Of a stretch of DNA of 21,630 bases, positions 14,297 through 21,607 are shown in pieces. The position numbers and the translations under genes are program-made. Origin of the DNA: Candidatus Woesebacteria bacterium UBA925 (GTDB lineage: Bacteria; Patescibacteriota; Microgenomatia; UBA8517); NCBI GenBank assembly GCA_002293705.1, contig DBDT01000030.1, positions 1 through 21,630 of the forward strand, written 5' to 3'. Under the pieces are notes generated by a model. That model was given only the letters and a program-made list of their open reading frames with translations. It was not told the DNA's origin and made no database searches. Numbering within the stretch: position 1 is the first letter of the stretch; each line of letters starts with the position of its first letter.

Positions 14297-14443
14297 GTGG
14301 CTATTAAACGAATTGGCGGCAGTAATATGACCCCGTTTGAACAGGGAATTGCCAGGAGGAGGGATTGGCTGTATTTCAGGTTAATAATGGCCCCCATCAT
14401 TGCCGGGTTGATCCTTTATCTTCTCACGGGTGGTGGAGGGTAA
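14297..14443 (+). CDS. Small single-span membrane protein, 48 residues
   Basis: GTG at 14297 follows GAAAGGG with a 7-nt spacer. The product opens MAIKRIGGSNMTPFEQGIAR. It has a basic RRRDWLYFR segment and then one hydrophobic helix (LIMAPIIAGLILYLL), ending in TGGGG. This is a positively charged N-terminus followed by a membrane anchor, as in the peptide at 13187, though the sequences are not similar. A hairpin follows the stop. The small size makes the call tentative, but SD, composition and terminator agree. Confidence 0.6.
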   Translation: MAIKRIGGSNMTPFEQGIARRRDWLYFRLIMAPIIAGLILYLLTGGGG

Positions 14444-14449
14444 ACTTCT

Positions 14450-14472
14450 GGGCGCCGACAAACTAGGCGCCC
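14450..14472 (+). terminator. Hairpin after the 48-residue peptide gene
   Basis: A 7-bp G/C stem (GGGCGCC / GGCGCCC) encloses a 9-nt loop, 6 nt past the stop. No T-run follows, so termination is possible but not certain. Confidence 0.5.
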
Positions 14473-14485
14473 TAAACCTATAATA

Positions 14486-14514
14486 TTGAATTGGATCCTT
14501 TGTTGTGTTAAGAT
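14486..14514 (+). promoter_or_regulatory. Promoter of the secreted propeller protein gene
   Basis: TTGAAT (14486-14491), 17 nt and TAAGAT (14509-14514), giving a leader of about 32 nt. Confidence 0.6.
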
Positions 14515-14552
14515 ATAAACCTCGTTAAATAACAAATCGAAAGGCTTGAAGC

Positions 14553-15314
14553 GTGAAAATCATTCTATTTGTGCTCGTACTTGCCACGTCGCTCTTTTCA
14601 TCGTCCGCCCATGCTCACACCCAAAGCGATGGCTGCATTATGCCGTATGGGGACCACATCAAAGCATACACAAACATCAGCACAATCTGCCTCAACGTCC
14701 AGGGTGAGTTTGTCGAGGTGGCAACCATCGACTACGGCATGAGTTTTGTGGCTCATCGAAGCAATATCAACTCAAATGCGCCAATGTTGGCCTTCGGAGT
14801 TTCAATGCGTCCCGATGGCGGATTGATCAAGTTTTTCATCTATGACGGGATTGAAGGTGCGCTATTTGAGGGTGATGAGATTGAGGCGATTGATGCCAAG
14901 ATCCAATCCTGGTCGCCAGACAGCAGCGTAGCAATCGCAACTATTGACCGACTCGCGGATAACCAGTTGGTGCGGTCAGCAATTGCCTTGAAGGTTGTCG
15001 ATGGAGCAGTTGAGTATTTCACTGCCAGCGACGAATATGGTGGCTCTGAATACAGTGGATTCGCCTGGACACCTGACTCATCCTATGTTGCATATTGGTT
15101 TGATAATGACCTGGGCAATATTGAGCTCGGGATATACAGTAGCGTGGCAGGAACATACGTCACGATCACCGACGATGAGTACGTATTCTTTCGTGCTGAT
15201 ATCGAATTCCAGACGAACGGAACAATCACTGGTGAATATTTGCTGGAAACATTGGTATTCTCCGAAGAGGATGGACTGGTTTCCCGCGAATACCCACTCC
15301 CTGAATTGCAATAA
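14553..15314 (+). CDS. Secreted TolB/PD40-like beta-propeller protein
   Basis: The product has 253 residues from GTG at 14553, with a weak SD (GAAAGG). A clear signal peptide, MKIILFVLVLATSLFSSSAHA, has a likely cut after AHA at 21. The mature part is beta-rich with WSPDSSVAIATI and WTPDSSYVAYWFD, the W[ST]PD-[SG] blade signature of TolB/PD40-like propellers. Only two blades are easy to see, so the fold may be partial or divergent. It should be exported. Function is unknown; such propellers bind partner proteins or glycans. Its codons look more GC-rich than those of queA next door (impression, not measured). Confidence 0.75.
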   Translation: MKIILFVLVLATSLFSSSAHAHTQSDGCIMPYGDHIKAYTNISTICLNVQGEFVEVATIDYGMSFVAHRSNINSNAPMLAFGVSMRPDGGLIKFFIYDGIEGALFEGDEIEAIDAKIQSWSPDSSVAIATIDRLADNQLVRSAIALKVVDGAVEYFTASDEYGGSEYSGFAWTPDSSYVAYWFDNDLGNIELGIYSSVAGTYVTITDDEYVFFRADIEFQTNGTITGEYLLETLVFSEEDGLVSREYPLPELQ

Positions 15315-15324
15315 CCATTATTCT

Positions 15325-15346
15325 CCACCCCTCATCTGAGGGGTGG
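15325..15346 (+). terminator. Hairpin between the propeller gene and queA
   Basis: A perfect 9-bp stem (CCACCCCTC / GAGGGGTGG) with loop ATCT starts 11 nt past the stop. No T-run follows; instead its 3' arm ends in the TGG of the queA extended -10 promoter. Confidence 0.65.
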
Positions 15347-15352
15347 TATAAT
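15344..15352 (+). promoter_or_regulatory. Extended -10 promoter of queA
   Basis: TGG plus perfect TATAAT (15347-15352). The start codon at 15365 lies 12 nt on, leaving a leader of about 5 nt without SD. Confidence 0.6.
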
Positions 15353-15364
15353 AACCCCATATTT

Positions 15365-16426
15365 ATGGACATATCACTATTTGAATATGATCTTGATACT
15401 AATCAAATAGCTAACTCCCCAGCTAGCCCAAGAGACCATGCAAAGCTCATGGTCATCTCAAGAAAAACAGGAGAGATTACCCACAAACACGTATATGATC
15501 TAGCCGAACTTCTTGATAGTCGCGATGTCTTGGTTGTAAATAATACCAAGGTCTTCCCTGCCAGGCTTTTTGGCAAAAAGGAGACTGGAGGTAAAATCGA
15601 AATTCTTCTCAACAACCAACTTGGAGGCAATAAGTGGAGGGCAATACACAAAGGCAAGCTGTCTATTGGAGACAAGGTGTATTTTGATGACAATAGTTAT
15701 TTAACCGTGACAAAGAAACTTGAGGGTGAAATTGAAGTTGAATTCACCACAGAACAAGAGCTTATGTCTTGGATTTACAAAAACGGACACACTCCTCTAC
15801 CTCCTTACATAAAATCAGATGAAAATGAGAGTGTCGTTCGACAAAAATACCAAACCACATATGCCAAAAATGAAGGGTCAATTGCAGCCCCAACAGCAGG
15901 ACTACACTTCACTGAAGAATTACTCCAAAAGTTAAGGGAAAGAGGGGTTGAGATTTGCGAAGTCACACTGCATGTTGGACTTGGAACTTTCCTACCAGTT
16001 GTCAGCAAAGATATTACTGACCACAAGATGCACTCAGAAAGATACGAGATAGACAGTTTGACACTTAACAGACTGAATAAGTTCAAGGCAGAGGGAAAAA
16101 GGATAATTGCAGTTGGAACCACTTCTCTTAGAACACTTGAAACAGTTTCAAATAATGAAGGGTTACTTCAACAAACCTCAAGTGCTGGTGATACAAGTAT
16201 ATTTATCTACCCTCCTTATAAGTTTAAATTCGTTGACTGCCTCATAACTAACTTCCACCTTCCTCACTCAACTTTGCTTGCCCTGGTTTCTGCATTTGTC
16301 TCAAAACCAAACACCAATACTGAATTTAAAAGCTTCAAAGAAAGCCTGATGGGCAAAGCATACCATGAGGCAAAAGATCAAAACTATAGATTCTTTTCTT
16401 TTGGAGATGCAAGCATGATACAATAA
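15365..16426 (+). CDS. queA: S-adenosylmethionine:tRNA ribosyltransferase-isomerase
   Basis: The protein has 353 residues, the family's normal length. Hallmarks: LVVNNTKVFPARLFGKK near residue 57, the segment GSIAAPTAGLHFT near 176, GTTSLRTLE near 251, and ITNFHLPHSTLL near 297. The enzyme transfers and isomerises the ribosyl part of AdoMet onto 7-aminomethyl-7-deazaguanine at the tRNA wobble position, making epoxyqueuosine. Substrate tRNAs include tRNA-Tyr(GUA), whose gene lies about 1.3 kb away; that proximity may be chance. No other queuosine gene is in the window. Confidence 0.96.
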   Translation: MDISLFEYDLDTNQIANSPASPRDHAKLMVISRKTGEITHKHVYDLAELLDSRDVLVVNNTKVFPARLFGKKETGGKIEILLNNQLGGNKWRAIHKGKLSIGDKVYFDDNSYLTVTKKLEGEIEVEFTTEQELMSWIYKNGHTPLPPYIKSDENESVVRQKYQTTYAKNEGSIAAPTAGLHFTEELLQKLRERGVEICEVTLHVGLGTFLPVVSKDITDHKMHSERYEIDSLTLNRLNKFKAEGKRIIAVGTTSLRTLETVSNNEGLLQQTSSAGDTSIFIYPPYKFKFVDCLITNFHLPHSTLLALVSAFVSKPNTNTEFKSFKESLMGKAYHEAKDQNYRFFSFGDASMIQ

Positions 16427-16475
16427 TGGCCGGTCTTTTTTGACCATTATTGGCTCGTTTCACAGGAGAAGCAGA

Positions 16476-16883
16476 TTGAACACCACATTAAGCCCTATGA
16501 TGGATGAGATTGCAAAAAAGTTGGCGAATGATGCAACAATACGCAACCGAACATACAAAGTGCTCGCAAAAGGGAGTGATTACGCCCACCTCGCAATGGC
16601 AGCAAGGCTTATCGGAATAACACCAGAAGACCATAGCATCACTGAGCTTGAACAGCTGTGTCGCCAGGTTCTTGGTGCTGCAGACAACTATTCGCGCATA
16701 GCCAACACTAACATTAAACCTGGGAGCATCGTTAAGATATGCCTTCCCAGCAAAACAATCACTGGGAAGGTTACAAGCATTAAGTCCGGAGGCCTTGTTG
16801 TGGTTAAGAAGAAGGTTGAAAAGGACACTATTACCATCTCTCCAGCAGATTGGGAAAGTGTCAAAATCTTGAAAGCCGCATAG
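16476..16883 (+). CDS. Orphan small protein with C-terminal SH3/KOW-like barrel, paralogue 1
   Basis: TTG at 16476 is chosen because AGGAG lies 7 nt upstream; the earlier in-frame start at 16440 has none and falls in the queA tail hairpin. The 135-residue product has a helical N-terminal half (MMDEIAKKLANDATIRNRTY) and AARLIGITPED. Its C-terminal beta-rich segment, NIKPGSIVKICLP then ITGKVTSIKSGGLVVVKKK, reads like a small SH3/KOW-type barrel. It shares RLIGI and IAN..[IF]KP with the next gene. It is cytoplasmic by sequence. Function unknown; nucleic-acid binding is a possibility only. Confidence 0.8.
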   Translation: MNTTLSPMMDEIAKKLANDATIRNRTYKVLAKGSDYAHLAMAARLIGITPEDHSITELEQLCRQVLGAADNYSRIANTNIKPGSIVKICLPSKTITGKVTSIKSGGLVVVKKKVEKDTITISPADWESVKILKAA

Positions 16884-16912
16884 TTCCCTTGTTTTCAATG
16901 GGGAGATAATTC

Positions 16913-16946
16913 AACGCCTCTTGTAAAGACAAGAGGCGTTTTGATT
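16913..16946 (+). terminator. Intrinsic terminator of the 16476 gene
   Basis: A perfect 12-bp stem (16913-16924 with 16929-16940), loop AAAG, followed by TTGATTTA. Confidence 0.85.
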
Positions 16947-16970
16947 TATGTGCTTGCATTGAAATACAAT
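16941..16970 (+). promoter_or_regulatory. Promoter of the 17007 gene
   Basis: TTGATT (16941-16946), 18 nt and TACAAT (16965-16970). The -35 box coincides with the T-rich tail of the preceding terminator. Confidence 0.55.
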
Positions 16971-17006
16971 ACTAGTCAATCCTTCTCTATACGACTGGGG
17001 GTAATC

Positions 17007-17426
17007 GTGAGCAGTGGCACATTCACCGATCTTGACTTAGCCATTATTCTTGTCAGACGTCTGGGTGAAGAAGCGGAAGCAAGAATCCGAATAATTTGTT
17101 CTATTTTAAGTGATCAAGAACTTGGCGAAGACGTAAAATTGACTCAGGCCACAGAGGTCTGGAGACTAATCGGCATCGATAATGTCAACATCAACATCAA
17201 TCACACGCTAGCAATTTCATTCGTTGCCCTAAGGTCTGTGATCATTGCAAATCTTGATTTCAAACCCAATGACAAGGTCATGGCCAGGGGTGAAAGACAT
17301 ATAGCAGGTGTATATACTTGGACAAAAGTTCAGGATATGTACGGCAAGGTTCAACTATTAAATCCGTTCGGGAACCCAATATACTTGGACCCGATTAAAT
17401 TCACATTCATCAAACTCGGTAAGTGA
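17007..17426 (+). CDS. Orphan small protein, paralogue 2 of the RLIGI pair
   Basis: GTG at 17007 follows GGGGGT by 4 nt. Longer in-frame versions back to 16941 run into the upstream terminator and promoter and are rejected. The 139-residue product has the same layout as its neighbour. A helical N-terminal half contains EVWRLIGIDN, then IIANLDFKPNDKVMA leads into a beta-rich end (IAGVYTWTKVQ, GKVQLLNPFGNPIYLDPIKF). Identity between the two is low but the ordered matches (RLIGI, IAN, KP, G-V, I/L-x-P) support common ancestry. Function unknown. Confidence 0.78.
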   Translation: MSSGTFTDLDLAIILVRRLGEEAEARIRIICSILSDQELGEDVKLTQATEVWRLIGIDNVNININHTLAISFVALRSVIIANLDFKPNDKVMARGERHIAGVYTWTKVQDMYGKVQLLNPFGNPIYLDPIKFTFIKLGK

Positions 17427-17431
17427 AATTG

Positions 17432-17457
17432 GGCCGGCGAAATGCCGGCCTTTTGAT
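17432..17457 (+). terminator. Intrinsic terminator of the 17007 gene
   Basis: GGCCGGC / GCCGGCC (7 bp, loop GAAAT) followed by TTTTGATTT. Confidence 0.88.
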
Positions 17458-17485
17458 TTCTCTGAGATTGTGTTAAAAATTAGAT

Positions 17486-18040
17486 ATGGCTTCAGCCAAA
17501 ACTCCAAGCGACCCTCCTCTTTTTTCCTTTGAAGTTACCAACCCAATTACATTTCTAAAGGCATGGTGGAAGAAAGTTATGACCAAGGAGGGTGTTGATT
17601 TACATCTTAAAATAAAGCCGGTTACAGCTGTTTTGATCTCTACTATTTTAATTGCAGGAGGTGCTGGTGCTGGCTGGTTTGGAAACTCTATATTAAGACA
17701 AGTTCCTGTTGTAAAAGATTACATCCCATCCCCATCGCCTTCCCCCACCCCATGGGTTGATACTGCATACTCTGGAACTTTGAGGAAAGTGGATAGTGGC
17801 AAATATTATCTTCAAACAGGAGATGGGCAGGCCATTAGCCTGTCTATTCCCACCAACATTAACTTGGACAAGTACTTAAGTAAGAAGATCTTTGCCAATG
17901 GCAAATATTACCCTGAAACAAAACTGCTTGTTGTGGAAAGTGCTACGGATCTCGAAATTGTCATTCAATCCACCTCAGTTCCAACTCCATCACCTACCCC
18001 ATCCCCAACTTTTGTACCGGAAACAGAGCCAATGCTTTAG
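17486..18040 (+). CDS. Membrane-anchored protein with Pro/Ser/Thr linkers
   Basis: The product has 184 residues. A cytoplasmic N-terminal segment of about 43 residues precedes one membrane helix (about 46-66, VTAVLISTILIAGGAGAGWF). A PSPSPSPTP linker leads to a small beta-rich domain (SGTLRKVDSGKYYLQTGDG, about 95-160). The end is a second proline-rich run, TSVPTPSPTPSPTF. The outer domain could be an OB-like fold, but that is a guess. TGT-TAAAAA (17471-17479) may be an extended -10 ending 6 nt before the ATG, so the mRNA may be leaderless. The layout is typical of surface proteins in this type of bacterium. Confidence 0.8.
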   Translation: MASAKTPSDPPLFSFEVTNPITFLKAWWKKVMTKEGVDLHLKIKPVTAVLISTILIAGGAGAGWFGNSILRQVPVVKDYIPSPSPSPTPWVDTAYSGTLRKVDSGKYYLQTGDGQAISLSIPTNINLDKYLSKKIFANGKYYPETKLLVVESATDLEIVIQSTSVPTPSPTPSPTFVPETEPML

Positions 18041-18055
18041 TTTTGTAAATAAAGT

Positions 18056-18084
18056 TTGGAATAACCATCAATCTGGAATATAAT
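18056..18084 (+). promoter_or_regulatory. Promoter of the glycosyltransferase gene
   Basis: TTGGAA (18056-18061), 17 nt and a perfect TATAAT (18079-18084), giving a leader of about 30 nt. Confidence 0.7.
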
Positions 18085-18121
18085 TTCCTCCTATCCATTA
18101 GCACATTGAAAGGAATAGGCC

Positions 18122-19747
18122 GTGAGAATCGAATATGCTCTCGTGCTTGTCCTAAGCTTGGTATTTGCCTTTATCCTTTGGTACACAAAAGGTAAATTCA
18201 GAACAAGCTTGGGATGGACTTTTATATTTTTAATACTGGGGTCAGTAGTCGGACTAAGATCTCTTGACATCATTACTTACTTCCAAGTTTGGTCTTTCTA
18301 TGGAGTGTTGGTAACAACCAACTACGTGGTGGTCTACTTGGTAAAAAAGTTTTTTTTCAAGGACTTGGGGGACACCTCAAACCTATCAGAGGAGAAGATT
18401 TTTCAGACAGTTGGTGGAAAGGTTGTGCATTTTTGCATAGCTACAAAAGATGAGGATCCAGATAGTCTTCGCACTTGCATCCATAGCATTGTTCGCTCTG
18501 CAGAAAATGCTGCCCGATATGGCATCACAACCTACATAACATTGGTAGATGATGCTTCAAGGGATAGTGGTGCAGCTGTGGAGATTGCGGCTGAATACAA
18601 AGACTATCCTAACCCTAGGGTTATTTTCCTTGTAAAAAATGAGGGCAAAAAAGGAGCTCTCACAGTTGCAGCGCTTGGCAAAACTACTGACTGGGAGCTT
18701 GCATATCGGCAATTCAAGAATAAGTATGGCCGACCACCTGGGCGAGGTGACACCCAAAGGCTGATTGAAATCTTTGAAAGCAACGGGTACGGATATATCC
18801 ACTCAGATGTTGTAATGCACACAGACAGCGACAGCAGGATTGAAGAGAGGTTCATCCTCGCTCAAGTCTATGTTTTTGCAACAAATGAGAATGTTGGTGC
18901 ATGCTCAGGCGCATGCGACGTAAACATCACGGAGAAAAACAAACATAATTTCTGGGTATTGTTACAGATAGCGTGGTACTTTACTCAGTTTTACGTAAGA
19001 AAAGCAGCTGAATCAGCAGCTGGAGGAGGTTTCGTCTTTTGCGTCAGCGGCCCTGTTGCGGCTTTTAGGACTGAGGCGATTATCCCAGTCTTGCACAGAT
19101 GGGCACGCTGGGAGCATCGCGGCAAGGTGTTTAAAGGAGCAACAGACAGAACACTGACCCTGCTTATCTTGATGATGGGCTACAACGTAGTCTTTACCCC
19201 TTCTGCTCGTGGATATACCAATGTCCCAGAGAGCTTGGGTCAATTGAGAAAACAGTGGACTCGCTGGAAGATTAATTTCTGGCATGTACTGATTCCTGTG
19301 GCAAAGTTTGCGTGGAAGACCCACCCGGTGGTTGCATTCCTCACCTACTCTCGACTGTTTCTAACAGTGGTCGGGCCGTTTGTGATGATTGATCACCTGG
19401 CGAATGCCATGAACGGGGACCTGTTCGGGGTCATAATCTATTTTGCCGGCATCATGCTGATGGGTGGACTCATGGGTATTGCTTACATGCAGGGGGCTGA
19501 AAACCCGTCGCTAAAGTATGCAGGGTTTAGGCCACTCATTTCCCTATTCAGCTCGATTATTGGCTCAATTTGGACTCTTGAAGCTTTGCAAAAGACTCTC
19601 ACTGGTACTTTCACCTGGAGAGAGGCGGAGTCGGCCAAGAAAGACGGCTGGCTAAGAGCCATTCTTAACCCAGGGTTGGTGAAATTCATGTTTTTCGTGG
19701 CAATTCTCATACTGATTGCCTTGATTCACCGACTTCAAGGGCTGTAG
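18122..19747 (+). CDS. Processive family-2 glycosyltransferase (chitin/hyaluronan/cellulose synthase type)
   Basis: The product has 541 residues from GTG at 18122, with SD AAAGGA. Two or three N-terminal membrane helices (about 4-21, 32-48 and 60-77) precede the GT-A catalytic domain. Motifs are all present in order: LVDDASRD (Asp143/144), KNEGKKGAL near 172, DSD at 235-237 (metal/UDP site), SGPVAAFR (309-316), GATDRTL (catalytic-base region, Asp342) and QWTRW at 378-382 (the QxxRW motif of processive enzymes). Membrane helices follow (about 400-415, 430-455, 515-540). It should build and export a polysaccharide from UDP-sugars; the sugar cannot be read from sequence. A terminator isolates it from the LamG gene. 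Confidence 0.92.
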   Translation: MRIEYALVLVLSLVFAFILWYTKGKFRTSLGWTFIFLILGSVVGLRSLDIITYFQVWSFYGVLVTTNYVVVYLVKKFFFKDLGDTSNLSEEKIFQTVGGKVVHFCIATKDEDPDSLRTCIHSIVRSAENAARYGITTYITLVDDASRDSGAAVEIAAEYKDYPNPRVIFLVKNEGKKGALTVAALGKTTDWELAYRQFKNKYGRPPGRGDTQRLIEIFESNGYGYIHSDVVMHTDSDSRIEERFILAQVYVFATNENVGACSGACDVNITEKNKHNFWVLLQIAWYFTQFYVRKAAESAAGGGFVFCVSGPVAAFRTEAIIPVLHRWARWEHRGKVFKGATDRTLTLLILMMGYNVVFTPSARGYTNVPESLGQLRKQWTRWKINFWHVLIPVAKFAWKTHPVVAFLTYSRLFLTVVGPFVMIDHLANAMNGDLFGVIIYFAGIMLMGGLMGIAYMQGAENPSLKYAGFRPLISLFSSIIGSIWTLEALQKTLTGTFTWREAESAKKDGWLRAILNPGLVKFMFFVAILILIALIHRLQGL

Positions 19748-19750
19748 ATC

Positions 19751-19776
19751 AAAGGGGCACACACGTGCCCCTTTTT
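19751..19776 (+). terminator. Intrinsic terminator of the glycosyltransferase gene
   Basis: A 10-bp stem (AAAGGGGCAC with GTGCCCCTTT) around ACAC runs into a T-run, 4 nt past the stop. Confidence 0.9.
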
Positions 19777-19815
19777 GCATTCAAAAAAATGCACTAGACT
19801 GATAATCCATTTGTT

Positions 19816-19821
19816 TATAAT
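19816..19821 (+). promoter_or_regulatory. -10 box of the LamG protein gene
   Basis: A perfect TATAAT ends 9 nt before the ATG at 19831, leaving a leader of about 2 nt and no SD. No good -35 is seen. Confidence 0.5.
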
Positions 19822-19830
19822 GAATTTAGA

Positions 19831-21564
19831 ATGAAAATAGTATTAACAATAATTGGTATTTTGGCATTTGGAGGGGTTGGTATTTTTATCGCTCAAAATA
19901 CAAAAAACCAAAACCCAACCACAAGCCAAGCCATGGCAACCCCAAGTACCACTTTTTCAATTAGACCAACTTCAACACCTATTGCAGTTGAAGACGAACA
20001 AGTAATTGCAATAGCAAACACAGAAACTGCTGTCAGTGGGTCTGTGAATCAACTAGCTTCTGTGGTTAAAAAAACTCCAACCCCAACTCCCACAATAAGC
20101 CCCACCCCTGCGCCAACCACCTCTGGAACCCCAAGACCGGGTCCGTGCGACAATTTAGTCACCAGTGCTTACGACTGGTCGATTATTGATGACTCACCAA
20201 TTGCATACTTTGCATTCAACAATGAAGGGGCAATATGCGATCACTCTCCAAATAGATATCAGGCAGTCTCATCTGGAAAAATGGTTGAGGCAAAACTACC
20301 AAATGGCGAAAGAGCTTGGGATTTTGATGGGTCAAATTACATAACAATTTTTGACGCAGACGGACTAAGTCCCGCAAACACTGGAAGATTTACAGTTGAG
20401 GCCTGGATACGACCAGATTCACTTCAATTCAGCAAACAAGAAGGTACTGGTTATGTTCACTGGATGGGCAAGGGTGAGAGTGGCAAACAAGAGTGGCATG
20501 CCAGAATGTACTCGCTGACCAATTCAGAAAACAGGCCCAATAGAATCTCAGGGTATGCCTTTAACCCTTCAGGTGGCCTTGGAGTTGGAAGCTATTTCCA
20601 AGACTCAGTTACAGCTGGCGACTGGATTCATTTTGCTTTTGTGATTAATACCAGGGATACAAGTAGCTCATTCCCGATGGGCTACTCAAAAGTTTACAAA
20701 AATGGATCTCTTAGAGACACTGATACATTAAGCACTCTAAACATCTCCCCGGTAAACGGAACAGCCCCAATGAGGATTGGGACAAGAGATTTAAACTCAT
20801 TTTTTGAAGGCGCCATTGGCAAGGTTGCAATCTTTGATCGTGAACTAACACCATTTGAAGTTCTAGCCCACTACCAAGCGATGGTGCCAACAGTGCCTGG
20901 AACTGCAAGGTATGTCAAAAACATTGGCAATGTAAACACAAAAACCACTGGCACCTCCCTGGTTATAAATGTGACAGAGTCAGTACCAGCAGGAAACACA
21001 ATAATTGTGAGAGTTCTCACTGACTACACAGCATCCGCCGCAACCATTGCAGACAGTAAAGGCAACACCTACACAAGAGACAGAACAGCACCAAACAGTG
21101 GAAATACAATGAGGGCTGCGATATTTAGTGCTCCTATCACCACTGCATTGGTACCTGGCGACACGATCACAATTACAACCCCATCAACTGCAGCAAAGGT
21201 TGCAATAGCAGATGAGTTTAGAGGGCTACTAAGTTCAAGTATTTTAGATGTTCAAAATGGAACCTCTGGGAGTAGTACTACCCCAGGAACATCTATTTCA
21301 ATCAACACAACCCATGCCAACTCCTTGGTATTGGGTTTTGTAGGAGTTGAAGGGCCACAAGATGATGACACCTACACAGAAGATGCACTTGGACAATTTG
21401 CCTCACTGCCTAGAGGAGGAACTATCGGAGACACAGACACTAGCAACCTAACCATCAATGGAGGGTTTAAAAGTGTTAGCGTAACTGGAAACTACAAACA
21501 CCAACCAACTCTTGATCCATCAAGAAACTGGATACTCTTCATAATGTCCTATAAGGCTGAATAA
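19831..21564 (+). CDS. Membrane-anchored surface protein with LamG-like domain
   Basis: The product has 577 residues. The N-terminal hydrophobic helix (about 3-21) has no clear cleavage site and probably anchors the protein. A Thr/Pro/Ser-rich linker (about 28-115, including TPTPTISPTPAPTTSGTPRP) spaces the domains from the cell. Residues about 118-350 form a concanavalin-A-like LamG domain, with RAWDFDGSNYITI, FTVEAWIRPDS, and KVAIFDRELTPFEVLAHYQA at its end. The C-terminal part (about 365-577) is a second beta-sandwich-like domain rich in Thr, Ser and Gly (GNTIIVRVLTDYTA, KVAIADEFRGL, SLVLGFVGVEG). LamG domains bind glycans or proteins, so attachment to a host or partner cell is plausible but unproven. 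Confidence 0.88.
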   Translation: MKIVLTIIGILAFGGVGIFIAQNTKNQNPTTSQAMATPSTTFSIRPTSTPIAVEDEQVIAIANTETAVSGSVNQLASVVKKTPTPTPTISPTPAPTTSGTPRPGPCDNLVTSAYDWSIIDDSPIAYFAFNNEGAICDHSPNRYQAVSSGKMVEAKLPNGERAWDFDGSNYITIFDADGLSPANTGRFTVEAWIRPDSLQFSKQEGTGYVHWMGKGESGKQEWHARMYSLTNSENRPNRISGYAFNPSGGLGVGSYFQDSVTAGDWIHFAFVINTRDTSSSFPMGYSKVYKNGSLRDTDTLSTLNISPVNGTAPMRIGTRDLNSFFEGAIGKVAIFDRELTPFEVLAHYQAMVPTVPGTARYVKNIGNVNTKTTGTSLVINVTESVPAGNTIIVRVLTDYTASAATIADSKGNTYTRDRTAPNSGNTMRAAIFSAPITTALVPGDTITITTPSTAAKVAIADEFRGLLSSSILDVQNGTSGSSTTPGTSISINTTHANSLVLGFVGVEGPQDDDTYTEDALGQFASLPRGGTIGDTDTSNLTINGGFKSVSVTGNYKHQPTLDPSRNWILFIMSYKAE

Positions 21565-21566
21565 TT

Positions 21567-21585
21567 TCACATTTTGTGATACAAT
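21567..21585 (+). promoter_or_regulatory. Promoter with operator-like inverted repeat at window end
   Basis: TGA plus TACAAT (21580-21585) is an extended -10. The inverted repeat TCACATTTTGTGA (21567-21579) lies directly upstream and could bind a dimeric regulator. The gene it would serve lies beyond the window. Confidence 0.4.
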
Positions 21586-21607
21586 TTCCCCATCGAAGTT
21601 GTGAGGA

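Noticed and set aside
21567..21579. CRP-type binding site (TCACA...TGTGA)
   Set aside because: The half-sites are inverted relative to TGTGA-N6-TCACA and spaced by 3 nt, so it does not fit the CRP/FNR consensus; kept only as an operator-like repeat.
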